Shown: piece by piece, positions 45,251 to 55,519 of the stretch
How the letters are laid out: the number at the start of each line of letters is the position of its first letter
Position numbering within the stretch: position 1 is the stretch's first letter
IMG/VR virus record: IMGVR_UViG_3300035228_001973
Coordinates: 55,042-119,041 of that record
Length of the DNA: 64,000 nt
DNA from: a virus
Reading direction: 5' to 3' (one strand)
Translations under genes and position numbers: made by a program
Notes under the pieces: model-generated
Databases searched by the model: none
The model's input: only the letters and a program-made list of their open reading frames with translations
What the model was told of the DNA's origin: nothing

Positions 45251-45343
45251 TGTTTTTATTTTATTTAAAAGTTTATATTTTATTCTTATACTAAAAAATC
45301 ATATAAAAAAATCAATTGTAAAGAACTAAACACCATTTTCAGA

Positions 45344-45351
45344 TATTTATA
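45344..45351 (+). promoter_or_regulatory. TATTTATA box
   Basis: Plus strand CAGATATTTATAATTG, 6 bases before ATG 45358. Confidence 0.45.
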
Positions 45352-45357
45352 ATTGAT

Positions 45358-45525
45358 ATGAAATTATTAAGAACAATAACAGAAATAGTTGAAGAAGCGG
45401 AAACTAATTATTATACCGCCTCTATAGAAACTAGTGACCCGAAAGAGCTTGAAGTTTTAGAATCCAAATTAAATGACAGTCTCAGATTATTAGAGATTTA
45501 TAAAGGCATAAAAAAAGAGGACTAA
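45358..45525 (+). CDS. 55-residue helical protein
   Basis: ATG 45358 to TAA 45525, a lone plus-strand gene between two minus-strand blocks. MKLLRTITEIVEEAETNYY then an amphipathic helix (ELEVLESKLNDSLRLLEIYK). It has its own TATTTATA box and a terminator whose loop holds the stop codon. No family recognised. Confidence 0.6.
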   Translation: MKLLRTITEIVEEAETNYYTASIETSDPKELEVLESKLNDSLRLLEIYKGIKKED

Positions 45526-45533
45526 ACCTCTTT
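45514..45533. terminator. bidirectional terminator
   Basis: AAAGAGG-ACTAAA-CCTCTTT with flanking A and T runs, between convergent genes ending at 45525 (+) and 45559 (-). The TAA of the plus gene is in the loop. Confidence 0.75.
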
Positions 45534-45558
45534 ATTATTATTTCTATTAATTTTGGTT

Positions 45559-46650
45559 CTATATTGAACTATCTCCTTGTGGATACTCCACCAACATCTT
45601 ATCAATATCTTTTCTTTCGGCTTGTATTAAGTAAAAACACTTAACTTTAGAACTTAAAATGTTTGAATTCCCTACGATTACGGTATTATCTACAATATCC
45701 TTAACAAATAAGTTTTGATGTGACCCAATAGGTGTTAACTGTACTGTTATTGTACTTTCATCGACTAATTCTAACCAATAATTTGGTAACTCAATAACTT
45801 TACTACTCTCTAATTTACCTCTTACATAAACACCGTGTTCAGGACCCTCTAATGAACCATGTCTTAAATTAAAACCATCTTTAGTTGGGTGAGGTATTAA
45901 GAACGACTTAGATGTAGCCTGTAAATTACCTAAACCGTCTACTTCAAAATTTTGTTTACCATTTTGGTCATAACCTTCAATTTGATTAGTGGTAGAGTTG
46001 GAACTACTTCGTATTTGAAGAACCGTAGTGTATGAATTATTCGCCTCAAGAAATAATCTTGGTCTGGTGCCAGTAATGACACTACTATTAGACTTATATA
46101 TTTTTGTTGCTTCAGCACTTGTGGCCGCAAATAATAAATCATTACCTGATTGATTTAACGTTCTTGCTGAACTTAATGTACCATTTGAACCATATATATT
46201 AGTATTTCCCGCAGATGTAATAAATCCCGCATCATTATTAAATGTTGATAAATTTATTTTTCCTGGAGCAATTTTAAATTGACTATTAGATGAATTAACA
46301 ATAGCGAAGAAGTCAGCGTTACTCGACACAGTTGTCGTAGTTAATTCTGAAAGGTCAACATTTAAAGTTATAGTACCACCTAATGATACCGTACCCCCAT
46401 CATCTAATAGAGTACCCGCAGTTACCGTAACTGATGAATTGTCAAGTGAAGCGTTTGGTATCGTACTAAAATCAACATTACCATTACCATCAGTCAATAA
46501 AGCTTGTTTAGCTGAACCATCACTTGTTGGAAATGAATAACTACCATTAAATTCTATCACTCCATTAGTGTCGATATTTATTCGTTCACTACCTCCTGAA
46601 GTTAAATCTAACCCTGTCGTATTATTATAATATAGTCCGTTGTCGGCCAT
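45559..46650 (-). CDS. tail-fibre-type virion protein
   Basis: 363 residues. N-terminal DLTSGGSERINIDTNGVIEF is a beta-repeat attachment segment common in fibre proteins. The C-terminal KSFLIPHPTKDGFNLRHGSL then EGPEHGVYVRG with ELPNYWLELVDE is a conserved end domain of structural proteins in marine T4-like phages. Beta-helix-like composition. Likely a whisker, fibre or baseplate-linked protein. Confidence 0.7.
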   Translation of the reverse strand: MADNGLYYNNTTGLDLTSGGSERINIDTNGVIEFNGSYSFPTSDGSAKQALLTDGNGNVDFSTIPNASLDNSSVTVTAGTLLDDGGTVSLGGTITLNVDLSELTTTTVSSNADFFAIVNSSNSQFKIAPGKINLSTFNNDAGFITSAGNTNIYGSNGTLSSARTLNQSGNDLLFAATSAEATKIYKSNSSVITGTRPRLFLEANNSYTTVLQIRSSSNSTTNQIEGYDQNGKQNFEVDGLGNLQATSKSFLIPHPTKDGFNLRHGSLEGPEHGVYVRGKLESSKVIELPNYWLELVDESTITVQLTPIGSHQNLFVKDIVDNTVIVGNSNILSSKVKCFYLIQAERKDIDKMLVEYPQGDSSI

Positions 46651-46673
46651 GTTCTTTTTTTTATTTTGGCTAT

Positions 46674-46694
46674 GGGAGAGAAATGAATCTCTCC
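46674..46694 (-). other. hairpin in 5' leader of fibre gene
   Basis: GGGAGAG-8 base loop-CTCTCCC 24 bases before ATG 46650, followed on the minus strand by ATAGCC and an A-rich start region. A similar arrangement is present at 49386-49410. Confidence 0.6.
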
Positions 46695-46711
46695 CGTTAA
46701 TTATAGTCTAT

Positions 46712-46719
46712 TGATAAAT
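46712..46719 (-). promoter_or_regulatory. TATTTATC box (near-match)
   Basis: Minus strand ACTATTTATCAATAG upstream of the leader hairpin of gene 45559-46650. Confidence 0.4.
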
Positions 46720-46758
46720 AGTTTCAATACAATTTATATTGATTTTTTTTATCTTTAA

Positions 46759-48858
46759 TTAGATAACTTGTACCCAACCAAATGACTTAAAGATATATAC
46801 ACCTTCTCTACCATCAGTTTGATAAACCATCAATCCTGTTGCTGGTGAACCAATTGCTAATCTTTGAGTTTCTGTCATTCTTGGAAATAAGAAACCTTGA
46901 GTAGTTGATGATAATTCTAGTACCGATGACACTACTGGTGTGTTTGTACCGATACCAACATTAGAGTTAATCCTATCATAATGGAAATCTCCACCACCAA
47001 GTTGAACATCACCACCTGTAAAGGTTAATGCATTACCACTTTGAGTAACCGTTCTCGCTCCTGTTAATGTACCGTTAGATGTATAGATATTCTCTAAACC
47101 TGAACCAGCCACACTTATATCAAGTGTATCTGCTGCTCCACCACCTGATATCGATACAGAACCGTCTGTAGAAACAAATGTCAAAGTTCCACCTAAGTCA
47201 ACCTCTGAATTAGTTCCCGTAGTTCCCGCGAATGTTAGTGAATCATTAGCTAATCTTGCGTTTCCGATAGAACCATCAATTAATTCTGCCGTTACTGATG
47301 CTCCCGCACTAACTGCAAAGTCAATTTCTGATGAATCAACAAAATTAGCTACTTCAAACACTGAAGATAATACCTCACTATCAAAGTCAGAAACCTGAGA
47401 TGCTGTAATGTCAATTGTTACATCAGCCGCCGCAGTTAATCTACCTTGAGCGTCTACTGTAAATGTCGCTACTGTTGATGCGTCACCATAAGATGCCGCA
47501 GTTACTGCCGTATTATCAAGATTGAATGTTACTGTGTCAGTTGCTGAACCTACACCTGTAATACCTGTTCCACCTAAAAGTTGTAGAGTACCACCTAATT
47601 CAACTACTTGTCCAACACCACTATCACTAGATAAGTTAAATTGAAATCCTGAAGCAGTTACATCAGGTTTACCATTACTTAATGATAATGTTAATGTTCC
47701 CGTACTTAATGTTGCTCCTGTTACGAATGAATCCGAAACTTGTGAAGCATCTACTGTAAAGTCTAATGTACCTGAACCGTTATCAGCAATTACTACTGAA
47801 CTATCAGAAGATGAGAATGTTAATGTCCCACCTAAATCAACTGAACCTGTACCTGAAGTACCAGCAGTATTAATAGATGAATTCACTAAAGATGCCGTTA
47901 CTGATGCTCCTGCACTTACTGTGAAATCAATTCCCGCTGCACCTGTAGAATCAACAAAATTACCCGCCGTAAATACATCCGCCAAAACTTCAGTATTAAA
48001 ATCAGAAACCTGAGATGCTGTAATATCAATTGTTACATCAGCCGCCGCAGTTAATTGACCTTGTTGGTTAACTGTAAATGTTGCCACTGTTGATGCGTCA
48101 CCATAAGATGCCGCAGTTACTGCCGTATCATCAAGTGTAACTGTAATACTTAAACTACCATCATCTACAGTTGAAATACCTGTACCACCTAAAATATTAA
48201 GTCTATCACCGTTATACATTGTTGATGTACCTTGGTCACCTGTAGTTGCCCATTGGAATCCTGTAACGTCTATGTTAGCACCATCATTTCTTGTAAGTCT
48301 TAATGTACCTGACGCTGGTGAGTTGATTGCTCCACTAGTTACGAACGTATCAGTACCATCAATACCTGTGATTGTAATATCACTTTCTAAATTATCGTTT
48401 ATCGCTAAAGTAATCGTACCCGCGTTGTAAGTACCTGCAGTAATAAAAGGTAACTCAAAGTTACCTGATACTGTACCTGTACCTGATTGTGCAATACCCC
48501 ATGAAGTATCATAAGCTACACTTGTTAATGCGTCGATAGTAAATGTGGTATCAGCGATATCATTGTATGCGACTGATACTACATTTGAAGCTTCGGTTAC
48601 GTCTGTGACTACTGTACCAACAGCGATATCACTACGTGTTCCGACAACCCCGTTGCCATCTACCACCATAAAGTTCGTATTTGAACTTGACGATGGGATT
48701 CCTTCAAACCTAACACCTGCCGCGTCTACGTGGAAATCTGTACTCGGTGCAATTGTACCGAAACCAAATTGTCCAGCCGCGTCGATAATCATCCTATCAA
48801 CCGTACCCGTAGCGAACGTTAAACCTGAAGTTTGTAAATTTAAACCATTTGTTGCCAT
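46759..48858 (-). CDS. repetitive tail-fibre protein with Bacteroidota-type C-terminal domain
   Basis: 699 residues. Two long near-identical modules (about residues 235-330 and 455-545) built on AVTAASYGDASTVATFTV then LTAAADVTIDITASQVSDF. C-terminal LELSSTTQGFLFPRMTETQR ... EGVYIFKSFGWVQVI is a domain common in Bacteroidota surface and fibre proteins (LELxSxxxGFLxPRM). Shares N- and C-terminal pattern with the next gene. Probable trimeric fibre. Confidence 0.7.
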   Translation of the reverse strand: MATNGLNLQTSGLTFATGTVDRMIIDAAGQFGFGTIAPSTDFHVDAAGVRFEGIPSSSSNTNFMVVDGNGVVGTRSDIAVGTVVTDVTEASNVVSVAYNDIADTTFTIDALTSVAYDTSWGIAQSGTGTVSGNFELPFITAGTYNAGTITLAINDNLESDITITGIDGTDTFVTSGAINSPASGTLRLTRNDGANIDVTGFQWATTGDQGTSTMYNGDRLNILGGTGISTVDDGSLSITVTLDDTAVTAASYGDASTVATFTVNQQGQLTAAADVTIDITASQVSDFNTEVLADVFTAGNFVDSTGAAGIDFTVSAGASVTASLVNSSINTAGTSGTGSVDLGGTLTFSSSDSSVVIADNGSGTLDFTVDASQVSDSFVTGATLSTGTLTLSLSNGKPDVTASGFQFNLSSDSGVGQVVELGGTLQLLGGTGITGVGSATDTVTFNLDNTAVTAASYGDASTVATFTVDAQGRLTAAADVTIDITASQVSDFDSEVLSSVFEVANFVDSSEIDFAVSAGASVTAELIDGSIGNARLANDSLTFAGTTGTNSEVDLGGTLTFVSTDGSVSISGGGAADTLDISVAGSGLENIYTSNGTLTGARTVTQSGNALTFTGGDVQLGGGDFHYDRINSNVGIGTNTPVVSSVLELSSTTQGFLFPRMTETQRLAIGSPATGLMVYQTDGREGVYIFKSFGWVQVI

Positions 48859-48909
48859 TGTTATTTTGTTTTTTAATTGGTTATTATCCCTATTTTATTA
48901 GTAAGGCTG

Positions 48910-49362
48910 TTACAATACATTGACCCATCCTAAAGATTTATACATAAACATACCCTCTTTAGCGTTACTTGTGTTATCTGTACAATACACCAATAAACCT
49001 GGAAGGGGATTACTTATATTTAGTCTCTGTGATTGAGTCATTCTCGGAATTAAAAGTCCTTGACTCTCACTCGCTAATTCTAATAAGGCACATACAGGAG
49101 ACGAGGTCCCTGTACCGATTGATACTCCTGAATCACCACTAAATGTTAGGTGGTTAGTATCTTGGTCGACAATACGGTTACTATCAAGTGTACCATCGTC
49201 TGTATATATGTTGGTATTAGGTATCGTTGAAATATCTCTGTACTTTACCTCAGTACCATCAAGTACTAAAATAGAGTTGACGTTAACATCTAAGTCAACT
49301 GTCGAGATAAATGTCTTTCCACTTACCGATAATCCATGTCTTGTTACAAACTCTCTTGCCAT
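48910..49362 (-). CDS. short fibre-like paralogue
   Basis: 150 residues from ATG 49362 (MAREFVTRHGLSVSGKTFIS). A frame open 16 codons further upstream would place the leader hairpin inside the coding sequence, and the paralogue at 50934 starts MAHELVARNGLRVSG, so the shorter start is right. C-terminal LELASESQGLLIPRMTQSQR ... FMYKSLGWVNVL is the same end domain as in the 46759-48858 protein; the middle repeats are absent. Confidence 0.7.
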   Translation of the reverse strand: MAREFVTRHGLSVSGKTFISTVDLDVNVNSILVLDGTEVKYRDISTIPNTNIYTDDGTLDSNRIVDQDTNHLTFSGDSGVSIGTGTSSPVCALLELASESQGLLIPRMTQSQRLNISNPLPGLLVYCTDNTSNAKEGMFMYKSLGWVNVL

Positions 49363-49385
49363 TTTATTTTTTTTTCTTAAGGCTA

Positions 49386-49410
49386 TTGAGGGAAGGAGGA
49401 CTTCCCTCAA
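49386..49410 (-). other. 10-bp perfect hairpin in leader of short fibre gene
   Basis: TTGAGGGAAG-5 bases-CTTCCCTCAA, followed on the minus strand by TAGCC and AAAAATAAAATGG. TATTTAATA lies upstream (49433-49441). Confidence 0.65.
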
Positions 49411-49485
49411 AATTTTAATTATTATTCTTTATTATTAAATAGATATTCTAAGTAATAACATTGGTTATTATAACTTTTATTTTAA

Positions 49486-50934
49486 TTATATTTTAACCGC
49501 TCTTGTATTCGCTACACAGTCCATATTTTGAGCTGCTCCTGCAACGACTCTTATTTCACCATTTGCAGTTGCGTCAAGCTCAACTACACCCAATGACGTA
49601 CCTAAATCAACAGTCGACCAATCAGCAAATTCTACTGTAGGTGTATTTTCAAGGTCTTTACCAAATACCGCAGTAAAGAATCCTGAACGGTATCCATTTC
49701 CTCCACCTTTTTCAGATAAAAAGTATTCAACATGAACCGCTCCATATACTAATGGGTCAACACTAAATAAAACCTGTGTACCACCACCTGACGATGTGAC
49801 TCTTATTGTTTGTTCTGAGTCAATTAGAACTGTGTTACCATCATTTCTTGTTAAAGTCGCTTCAGGGTAATCCACAGTAGCACCCGTCACAAATGTATCA
49901 CCTGTTAATGTACCAAATCCTGAAACTACAATATCGGACTCTAAACCATCGTTTATCGCTAAAGTAAGTGACCCCGCGTTTAGTGTCGCTGCCGTGATAA
50001 ATGGTAATGCCACCGGTGTCGTACCAAGTGTACCTGTTCCTGCAAACGCTACGTCCCACGCACTACTGTAAGTAACCGCAGTTAAAGCATCTATCGTACC
50101 TATAGTTACACCTGTAGATGATACGGTATTTAATGTTATTACATTATTAGTTATTGAACCACCTGAAACATACGGTTGGTCAGTATCTATTGTTATAATG
50201 TTTGGTGCTGAACCTACAGTTGTTATTCCTTGACCACCTATAATTTGTAATGGAGTCGCCACACCTAATTGTACAGTTTGACCAACACCTTGGTCACCCG
50301 TTAAATTAAATTGGAACCCTGTTACGTCAAAGTCAGTACCATCATTTAAATCTATAGTTAATACTGAACTACTTAGTGTACCGCCAGTAGCGAAAGTATC
50401 TCCTGTTAATGTACCAAAACCTGAAACAACGATGTCAGATTCTAATCCTTGATTTATTTCTAAAGTAAGTGACCCTCCATTTAGAGTTGCTCCTGTAATG
50501 AATGGTAATTCAATTGGACTAGTACCTAAAGTACCGTATCCCGCTAATGCGACATCCCAATCGTTATTATAGGTTAGACCTGTTACCGCAGCTACTTCTA
50601 CATTAAAGTCCGTTCCTTGATTATTTGTAAAGGTCAGTGCTCCTGTCCCTCCGTTTAATGTACCTCCCGTTACGTGAATATTCACGTCAGCGATTGATAT
50701 TGTACCTCCTTGATTATTTGTTAATACAAGGGTCGAATCTCCTATTCCGCTTAGTGTACCACCTGATATGAAAGTATCACCACTAAACGAGGCTAGTGAT
50801 AAAAAATTTACTTCATTATTTGACGGGTCTAACGCTAAAATAGTAGACGATAATGATTGGTCTAATTGTACGTCTCCAAGGAATGTACTTCCTGAGACTC
50901 TTAAACCGTTTCTTGCTACTAATTCGTGTGCCAT
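49486..50934 (-). CDS. repetitive tail-fibre-type protein
   Basis: 482 residues. Start MAHELVARNGLRVSGSTFLG matches the short paralogue at 48910. Repeats of ATLNGGSLTLEINQGLESDI then VVSGFGTLTGDTF (two or three copies). C-terminal beta domain FSVDPLVYGAVHVEYFLSEK ... FFTAVFGKDLENTPTVEFAD related in layout to the 50947 product. Probable fibre stem plus receptor-binding tip. Confidence 0.7.
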   Translation of the reverse strand: MAHELVARNGLRVSGSTFLGDVQLDQSLSSTILALDPSNNEVNFLSLASFSGDTFISGGTLSGIGDSTLVLTNNQGGTISIADVNIHVTGGTLNGGTGALTFTNNQGTDFNVEVAAVTGLTYNNDWDVALAGYGTLGTSPIELPFITGATLNGGSLTLEINQGLESDIVVSGFGTLTGDTFATGGTLSSSVLTIDLNDGTDFDVTGFQFNLTGDQGVGQTVQLGVATPLQIIGGQGITTVGSAPNIITIDTDQPYVSGGSITNNVITLNTVSSTGVTIGTIDALTAVTYSSAWDVAFAGTGTLGTTPVALPFITAATLNAGSLTLAINDGLESDIVVSGFGTLTGDTFVTGATVDYPEATLTRNDGNTVLIDSEQTIRVTSSGGGTQVLFSVDPLVYGAVHVEYFLSEKGGGNGYRSGFFTAVFGKDLENTPTVEFADWSTVDLGTSLGVVELDATANGEIRVVAGAAQNMDCVANTRAVKI

Positions 50935-50946
50935 TTTTTTATTTTT

Positions 50947-52407
50947 TTATATAATGTGTTTAATTATCCTGATATTCCAGGTCCCCCCTAAAATATTGGC
51001 TTTTAGTAACGCATCGTTACCATTCAATTCCATCCCCCATGAAAAATTATTAGTTGTTCCTATATCAACCGTTGAGAAATCATTGAAATCTATATCAGTA
51101 CTCGACCATACCGCTTGTATTGTTCCAGCCCTATAGTTAGTACCATCATCAATCACATAATCAAAGAACACTGCTCTATATGTTGTAGTATCCACAGAAT
51201 CAATAGTTGTCCCACTAACCGAAACATTAGAATCATTTACTAATCCAATATGTGTTAATATTTCTAAACCTGTAATTTGTGAAGTTGTTCCATCATTATT
51301 ATTTAATGTAATAGAACCACCTGAATAAGTACCCCCTGTTACTTCAGCCGCAAATGTTCCAGCATTAAAATCAACACCATCATTTAAACCTAACGTTAAT
51401 GTCTTAGTTATTTGATTATATGACATACCTGTCACATATGTATCCTCAGTAGCCCCTGTTGTAAAACCTGTTAGTGTAACTACAGAACCATCACTATTTT
51501 TTAACTCAACAGTACCCGTACTATTATTATAAGTACCACCCGTTAATTCAGTGTCAGTTGGTTGTTGCCATTGTCCATCACCCCTATAAAATGTTTTATC
51601 GTTTGCTCCACCACCATTATTTATTAAAGCAATGGTCATTTCATCAGGGTTAATCGCCGCGTCGGTAGCTATACCCGCTCCTCCTGGTTCTTGGTAACCC
51701 GTGAAATTTAAAGTGAATCCATCAACAACCTCAATTGGTGTAGTAGGTACGTTATCACCAGATGCCGTCCACCCTGTATATGACCCTGTACCACCTGTTG
51801 TAAATCCTGTAACGTTAAATGTTCCTCCGGTACTATTAGTAAATGCAGCAGTACCATTACTATAGGTACCACCTGTTACAGTAATATCAGTACCATAAAA
51901 TATTTTCCATCTGGCGTTTGCTCGTGTTACTCCACTTACACCTTCTATTGATGAGTCTAACCATGCGTTAACAAAAGTTAATCCAACTGCAGTATTATCA
52001 GATATAACATATTTACTCGCAACTTCTTGTGTTGACCCACTAGCGGCATTAAATAATTGTTCATAATTTTCTATAACGTATTGGTAAACAAGGTTTGTTT
52101 CGTGAACATATACTTGCATACCAAGTCTTCTTCTTCCTGAAGATATTCCATCTTCATCGATTGTGACCTTACTAGGTATAAACCCTAAATTAGATTTTGA
52201 ATAATTAATTGGTATAGTGTTACCACTATTTTCAATTGTTCCCGAACCACCAAAGGTTTGAAAATTTAAATCCTTTAATCCCCATACTTCCCTATAACCA
52301 CCTGTCTCTAAGACACTATAGTTAGTACCAATAACGGATGACCTAACAACTACATTTGGTTCACTTAAGGTATTTCCTATGTTTGGGTTTTTATATATGA
52401 ATGACAT
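50947..52407 (-). CDS. tail-fibre-type protein
   Basis: 486 residues. Repeats ITVTGGTYSNGTAAFTNSTG, ELTGGTYNNSTGTVELKN, EVTGGTYSGGSITLNNND. C-terminal FFDYVIDDGTNYRAGTIQAV then WSSTDIDFNDFSTVDIGTTN parallels the end of the 49486 gene product (FTAVF, DWSTVDLGTS). Beta-solenoid-like composition. TATTTATA box upstream. Confidence 0.7.
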   Translation of the reverse strand: MSFIYKNPNIGNTLSEPNVVVRSSVIGTNYSVLETGGYREVWGLKDLNFQTFGGSGTIENSGNTIPINYSKSNLGFIPSKVTIDEDGISSGRRRLGMQVYVHETNLVYQYVIENYEQLFNAASGSTQEVASKYVISDNTAVGLTFVNAWLDSSIEGVSGVTRANARWKIFYGTDITVTGGTYSNGTAAFTNSTGGTFNVTGFTTGGTGSYTGWTASGDNVPTTPIEVVDGFTLNFTGYQEPGGAGIATDAAINPDEMTIALINNGGGANDKTFYRGDGQWQQPTDTELTGGTYNNSTGTVELKNSDGSVVTLTGFTTGATEDTYVTGMSYNQITKTLTLGLNDGVDFNAGTFAAEVTGGTYSGGSITLNNNDGTTSQITGLEILTHIGLVNDSNVSVSGTTIDSVDTTTYRAVFFDYVIDDGTNYRAGTIQAVWSSTDIDFNDFSTVDIGTTNNFSWGMELNGNDALLKANILGGTWNIRIIKHII

Positions 52408-52435
52408 TCGTTACGTTTATCGTTATTTTTATTAC

Positions 52436-52443
52436 TATAAATA
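52436..52443 (-). promoter_or_regulatory. TATTTATA box
   Basis: Minus strand AGTATTTATAGTAATAA, 28 bases before ATG 52407. Confidence 0.45.
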
Positions 52444-52486
52444 CTTTGGTATTACCTTAGTATTAGTTTTTTTAATTCTTATTTTT

Positions 52487-55408
52487 TTATCCAACAACAT
52501 TACCTTTAAAGTATAGGTCATCGGTACTATTATTACCTATATTAAATGCTGGATTAGAGTATGAACTATACATGCTATATGTGTCAGCCGGCCAATTTAC
52601 TCCCGTATAATTTCCACCATACTGATATATTGTAGGTTCCATACCCGAAGAAATTAATGTATTAGGGTCCGAATTAATATTATAACCAATACTTAACTGT
52701 CTATTAGAGGATGCACCTAACTGAGATTGTGGTATTAACCAATAATACCAACCACCACTCGCAGTTCCTTGTGGTACCTCAGTAGTTACAAAATTATATT
52801 GACTAATTGTATTACCAAATGAATCATTACCACCTGACGTTTGAGGTATATCAGCCTCAATTACAGTAGGTGCTGTACCGTTATAGAATCCTGGCCAATC
52901 CATAAATGTTGTTATATCTGTAGCCGTTTGTGGTACAGAGGCGAATCCAAATCCAAAGAAAGAAGAACCTTGATTGTTCATATAGGTTGCAAAAGCATTG
53001 TTATTAGAGTTTTCAACTATAAATAATAAAGCCTTAGGTGTTTCTCCTGGTACACCTGATGGAGTAGGTGTCGGTGTTAGAGTATTGGTTGGAGTCATAG
53101 TCGGAGTATTCGTAGGTGTATTAGTTGGTGTATTGGTTGGAGTATTCGTAGGGGTATTAGTTGGAGTATTCGTAGGAGTATTAGTCGGCGTATTTGTAGG
53201 GGTATTAGTTGGTGTCGGAGTGTTAGTTGGCGTATTTGTAGGTGTATTAGTTGGCGTTATTGTTGGTGTGTTAGTTGGAGTATTCGTAGGTGTATTTGTT
53301 GGGGTATTAGTTGGAGTATTCGTAGGTGTATTTGTTGGAGTGTTAGTTGGTGTGTTGGTTGGAGTATTCGTAGGGGTTGACGTATTAGTTGGCGTTATTG
53401 TTGGAGTGTTGGTTGGGGTATTAGTAGGTGTATTAGTAGGTGTATTTGTAGGTGTGTTAGTTGGTGTGTTAGTAGGTGTATTGGTTGGAGTATTAGTAGG
53501 AGTATTCGTAGGTGTGTTAGTTGGAGTATTGGTTGGAGTGGATGTATTAGTTGGAGTTAAAGTAGGTGTATTAGTAGGTGTGTTAGTTGGAGTATTAGTT
53601 GGCGTATTTGTAGGAGTATTTGTAGGAGTCGATGTATTAGTTGGAGTTAAAGTTGGTGTGTTAGTTGGAGTATTGGTAGGAGTATTTGTAGGAGTATTTG
53701 TAGGAGTATTTGTAGGTGTGTTAGTTGGAGTAACTGTCGCAGTATTAGTTGGTGTTAAAGTTGGTGTGTTCGTAGGTGTAGAAGTATTTGTTGGTGTTAA
53801 AGTAGGAGTATTTGTTGGTGTTAAAGTAGGAGTATTAGTCGGCGTATTGGTTGGGGTGTTAGTTGGCGTGTTAGTTGGAGTGTTAGTTGGAGTACTCGTA
53901 GGCGTATTAGTTGGAGTATTTGTTGGTGTTAAAGTAGGAGTATTAGTCGGTGTATTTGTTGGAGTGTTAGTTGGAGTGTTAGTAGGTGTAGACGTATTTG
54001 TCGGAGTGTTCGTAGGTGTGTTAGTTGGAGTTAGTGTTGGAGTTAGTGTTGGAGTTAGTGTTGGGGTTAGTGTTGGAGTTAGTGTTGGAGTATTCGTAGG
54101 TGTGTTAGTTGGAGTATTCGTTGGTGTATTCGTTGGTGTATTCGTTGGAGTAGGTGTTATAGTTGCGTCAGGAGTTGAAGTAGGAGATGGTGTTACAGTA
54201 TTAGTAGGAGTTAATGTTGGAGTATTAGTCGGAGTATTAGTCGGTGTATTTGTAGGAGTTAATGTTGGGGTATTAGTAGGAGTATTGGTTGGGGTATTAG
54301 TAGGAGTATTAGTCGGAGTATTAGTTGGGGTATTAGTAGGGGTAGGAGTTATAGTTGCATCAGGAGTTGAAGTAGGAGATGGTGTTACAGTATTAGTTGG
54401 GGTATTAGTTGGTGTATTTGTTGGAGTATTGGTTGGAGTGTTAGTAGGAGTATTGGTTGGAGTATTGGTTGGAGTTTGTGTTGGAGTATTAGTCGGCGTA
54501 TTAGTAGGGGTGTTAGTAGGAGTATTGGTTGGAGTTTGTGTTGGAGTATTAGTAGGGGTGTTAGTAGGAGTTGGTGTCGGAACGTTTGTAAATGAACCAT
54601 CAACCACAAAATCACAATCTAAACCTGACGCTGTCGGAGTTGGAGTTTGTGTTGGTGTATTAGTTGGTGTTGGTGTTGGAATATTTGTAAATGAACCATC
54701 AACTATAAATTCACAATCAAAACCTGATGTTACTGTAGGAGTAGGAGTTAGAGTATTAGTTGGGCTTGGGGTTGGAGTAAGTCCTGATGTTACTGTAGGT
54801 GTAGGGGTCACAGTACTAGTTGGGCTTGGAGTTGGAGTATTAGTTGGGCTTGGGGTTGGAGTAAGTCCTGATGTTACTGTAGGTGTAGGGGTTACAGTAC
54901 TAGTTGGGCTTGGAGTTGGAGTGAGTCCTGATGTTACTGTTGGGGTAGGGGTTACAGTATTAGTTGGGCTTGGAGTTGGAGTGAGTCCTGATGTTACTGT
55001 TGGTGTAGGGGTTACAGTATTAGTCGGAGTATTCGTAGGAGTATTCGTAGGAGTATTCGTAGGAGTTATAGTTGGAATAAGACCTGATGTTGGTGTCGGA
55101 GTAGGGGTTACAGTACTAGTTGGTGTGTTTGTAGGCGTATTAGTAGGAGTTGGAGTGGGCGTTACATCGTCATAAACAACAATTTTCTTAGATACTGTCT
55201 CATCGTTACACCCCGGTTGCTTATTAACGACAAAAATAGTATATTCAATACCAGCAACTGAACCTGGTAAATCTAAAACGACACCCGCAACTATTTGGTC
55301 TCTAGTAATACCCGTTCTAATAGGCACAGTCGCAGTGGAACCCGTATGAATATCAAACGGTCCAACAGCATTTGAACTTAAAGTTAATCTTATTATTACT
55401 TGAGACAT
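52487..55408 (-). CDS. TPTx-repeat fibre-like protein
   Basis: 973 residues. N-terminal beta domain of about 80 residues ([20 protein letters not shown]). Then about 700 residues of TPTx and related arrays broken by a duplicated module ([16 protein letters not shown] and [16 protein letters not shown]). Then a unique C-terminal domain of about 180 residues ([18 protein letters not shown] ... [11 protein letters not shown]). The C-terminal domain may be the functional tip. TATTTATA box upstream. Confidence 0.7.
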   Translation of the reverse strand: MSQVIIRLTLSSNAVGPFDIHTGSTATVPIRTGITRDQIVAGVVLDLPGSVAGIEYTIFVVNKQPGCNDETVSKKIVVYDDVTPTPTPTNTPTNTPTSTVTPTPTPTSGLIPTITPTNTPTNTPTNTPTNTVTPTPTVTSGLTPTPSPTNTVTPTPTVTSGLTPTPSPTSTVTPTPTVTSGLTPTPSPTNTPTPSPTSTVTPTPTVTSGLTPTPSPTNTLTPTPTVTSGFDCEFIVDGSFTNIPTPTPTNTPTQTPTPTASGLDCDFVVDGSFTNVPTPTPTNTPTNTPTQTPTNTPTNTPTNTPTNTPTQTPTNTPTNTPTNTPTNTPTNTPTNTPTNTVTPSPTSTPDATITPTPTNTPTNTPTNTPTNTPTNTPTNTPTLTPTNTPTNTPTNTPTLTPTNTVTPSPTSTPDATITPTPTNTPTNTPTNTPTNTPTNTPTLTPTLTPTLTPTLTPTLTPTNTPTNTPTNTSTPTNTPTNTPTNTPTNTPTLTPTNTPTNTPTSTPTNTPTNTPTNTPTNTPTNTPTLTPTNTPTLTPTNTSTPTNTPTLTPTNTATVTPTNTPTNTPTNTPTNTPTNTPTNTPTLTPTNTSTPTNTPTNTPTNTPTNTPTNTPTLTPTNTSTPTNTPTNTPTNTPTNTPTNTPTNTPTNTPTNTPTNTPTNTPTNTPTITPTNTSTPTNTPTNTPTNTPTNTPTNTPTNTPTNTPTNTPTNTPTITPTNTPTNTPTNTPTPTNTPTNTPTNTPTNTPTNTPTNTPTNTPTNTPTNTPTMTPTNTLTPTPTPSGVPGETPKALLFIVENSNNNAFATYMNNQGSSFFGFGFASVPQTATDITTFMDWPGFYNGTAPTVIEADIPQTSGGNDSFGNTISQYNFVTTEVPQGTASGGWYYWLIPQSQLGASSNRQLSIGYNINSDPNTLISSGMEPTIYQYGGNYTGVNWPADTYSMYSSYSNPAFNIGNNSTDDLYFKGNVVG
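53050..55160 (-). repeat. TPTx array, with a 60-base higher-order repeat at about 54740-55080
   Basis: [13 protein letters not shown] units with 12-base period. Near the N-terminal end a 20-residue unit ([20 protein letters not shown]) recurs several times with little nucleotide divergence, suggesting recent duplication there. Confidence 0.85.
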
Positions 55409-55426
55409 TAATTAATACATTTGTTA

Positions 55427-55434
55427 TATAAATA
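55427..55434 (-). promoter_or_regulatory. TATTTATA box
   Basis: Minus strand AGTATTTATATAAC, 18 bases before ATG 55408, in the 111-base gap after the 1607-residue protein gene. Confidence 0.45.
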
Positions 55435-55519
55435 CTGCGAGAATGTAAAATACAGATTTCTATTTACTTTATTTTTTTTTAGTTTTATCACTTGAATATA
55501 TTATTATTTTTATAAATTA

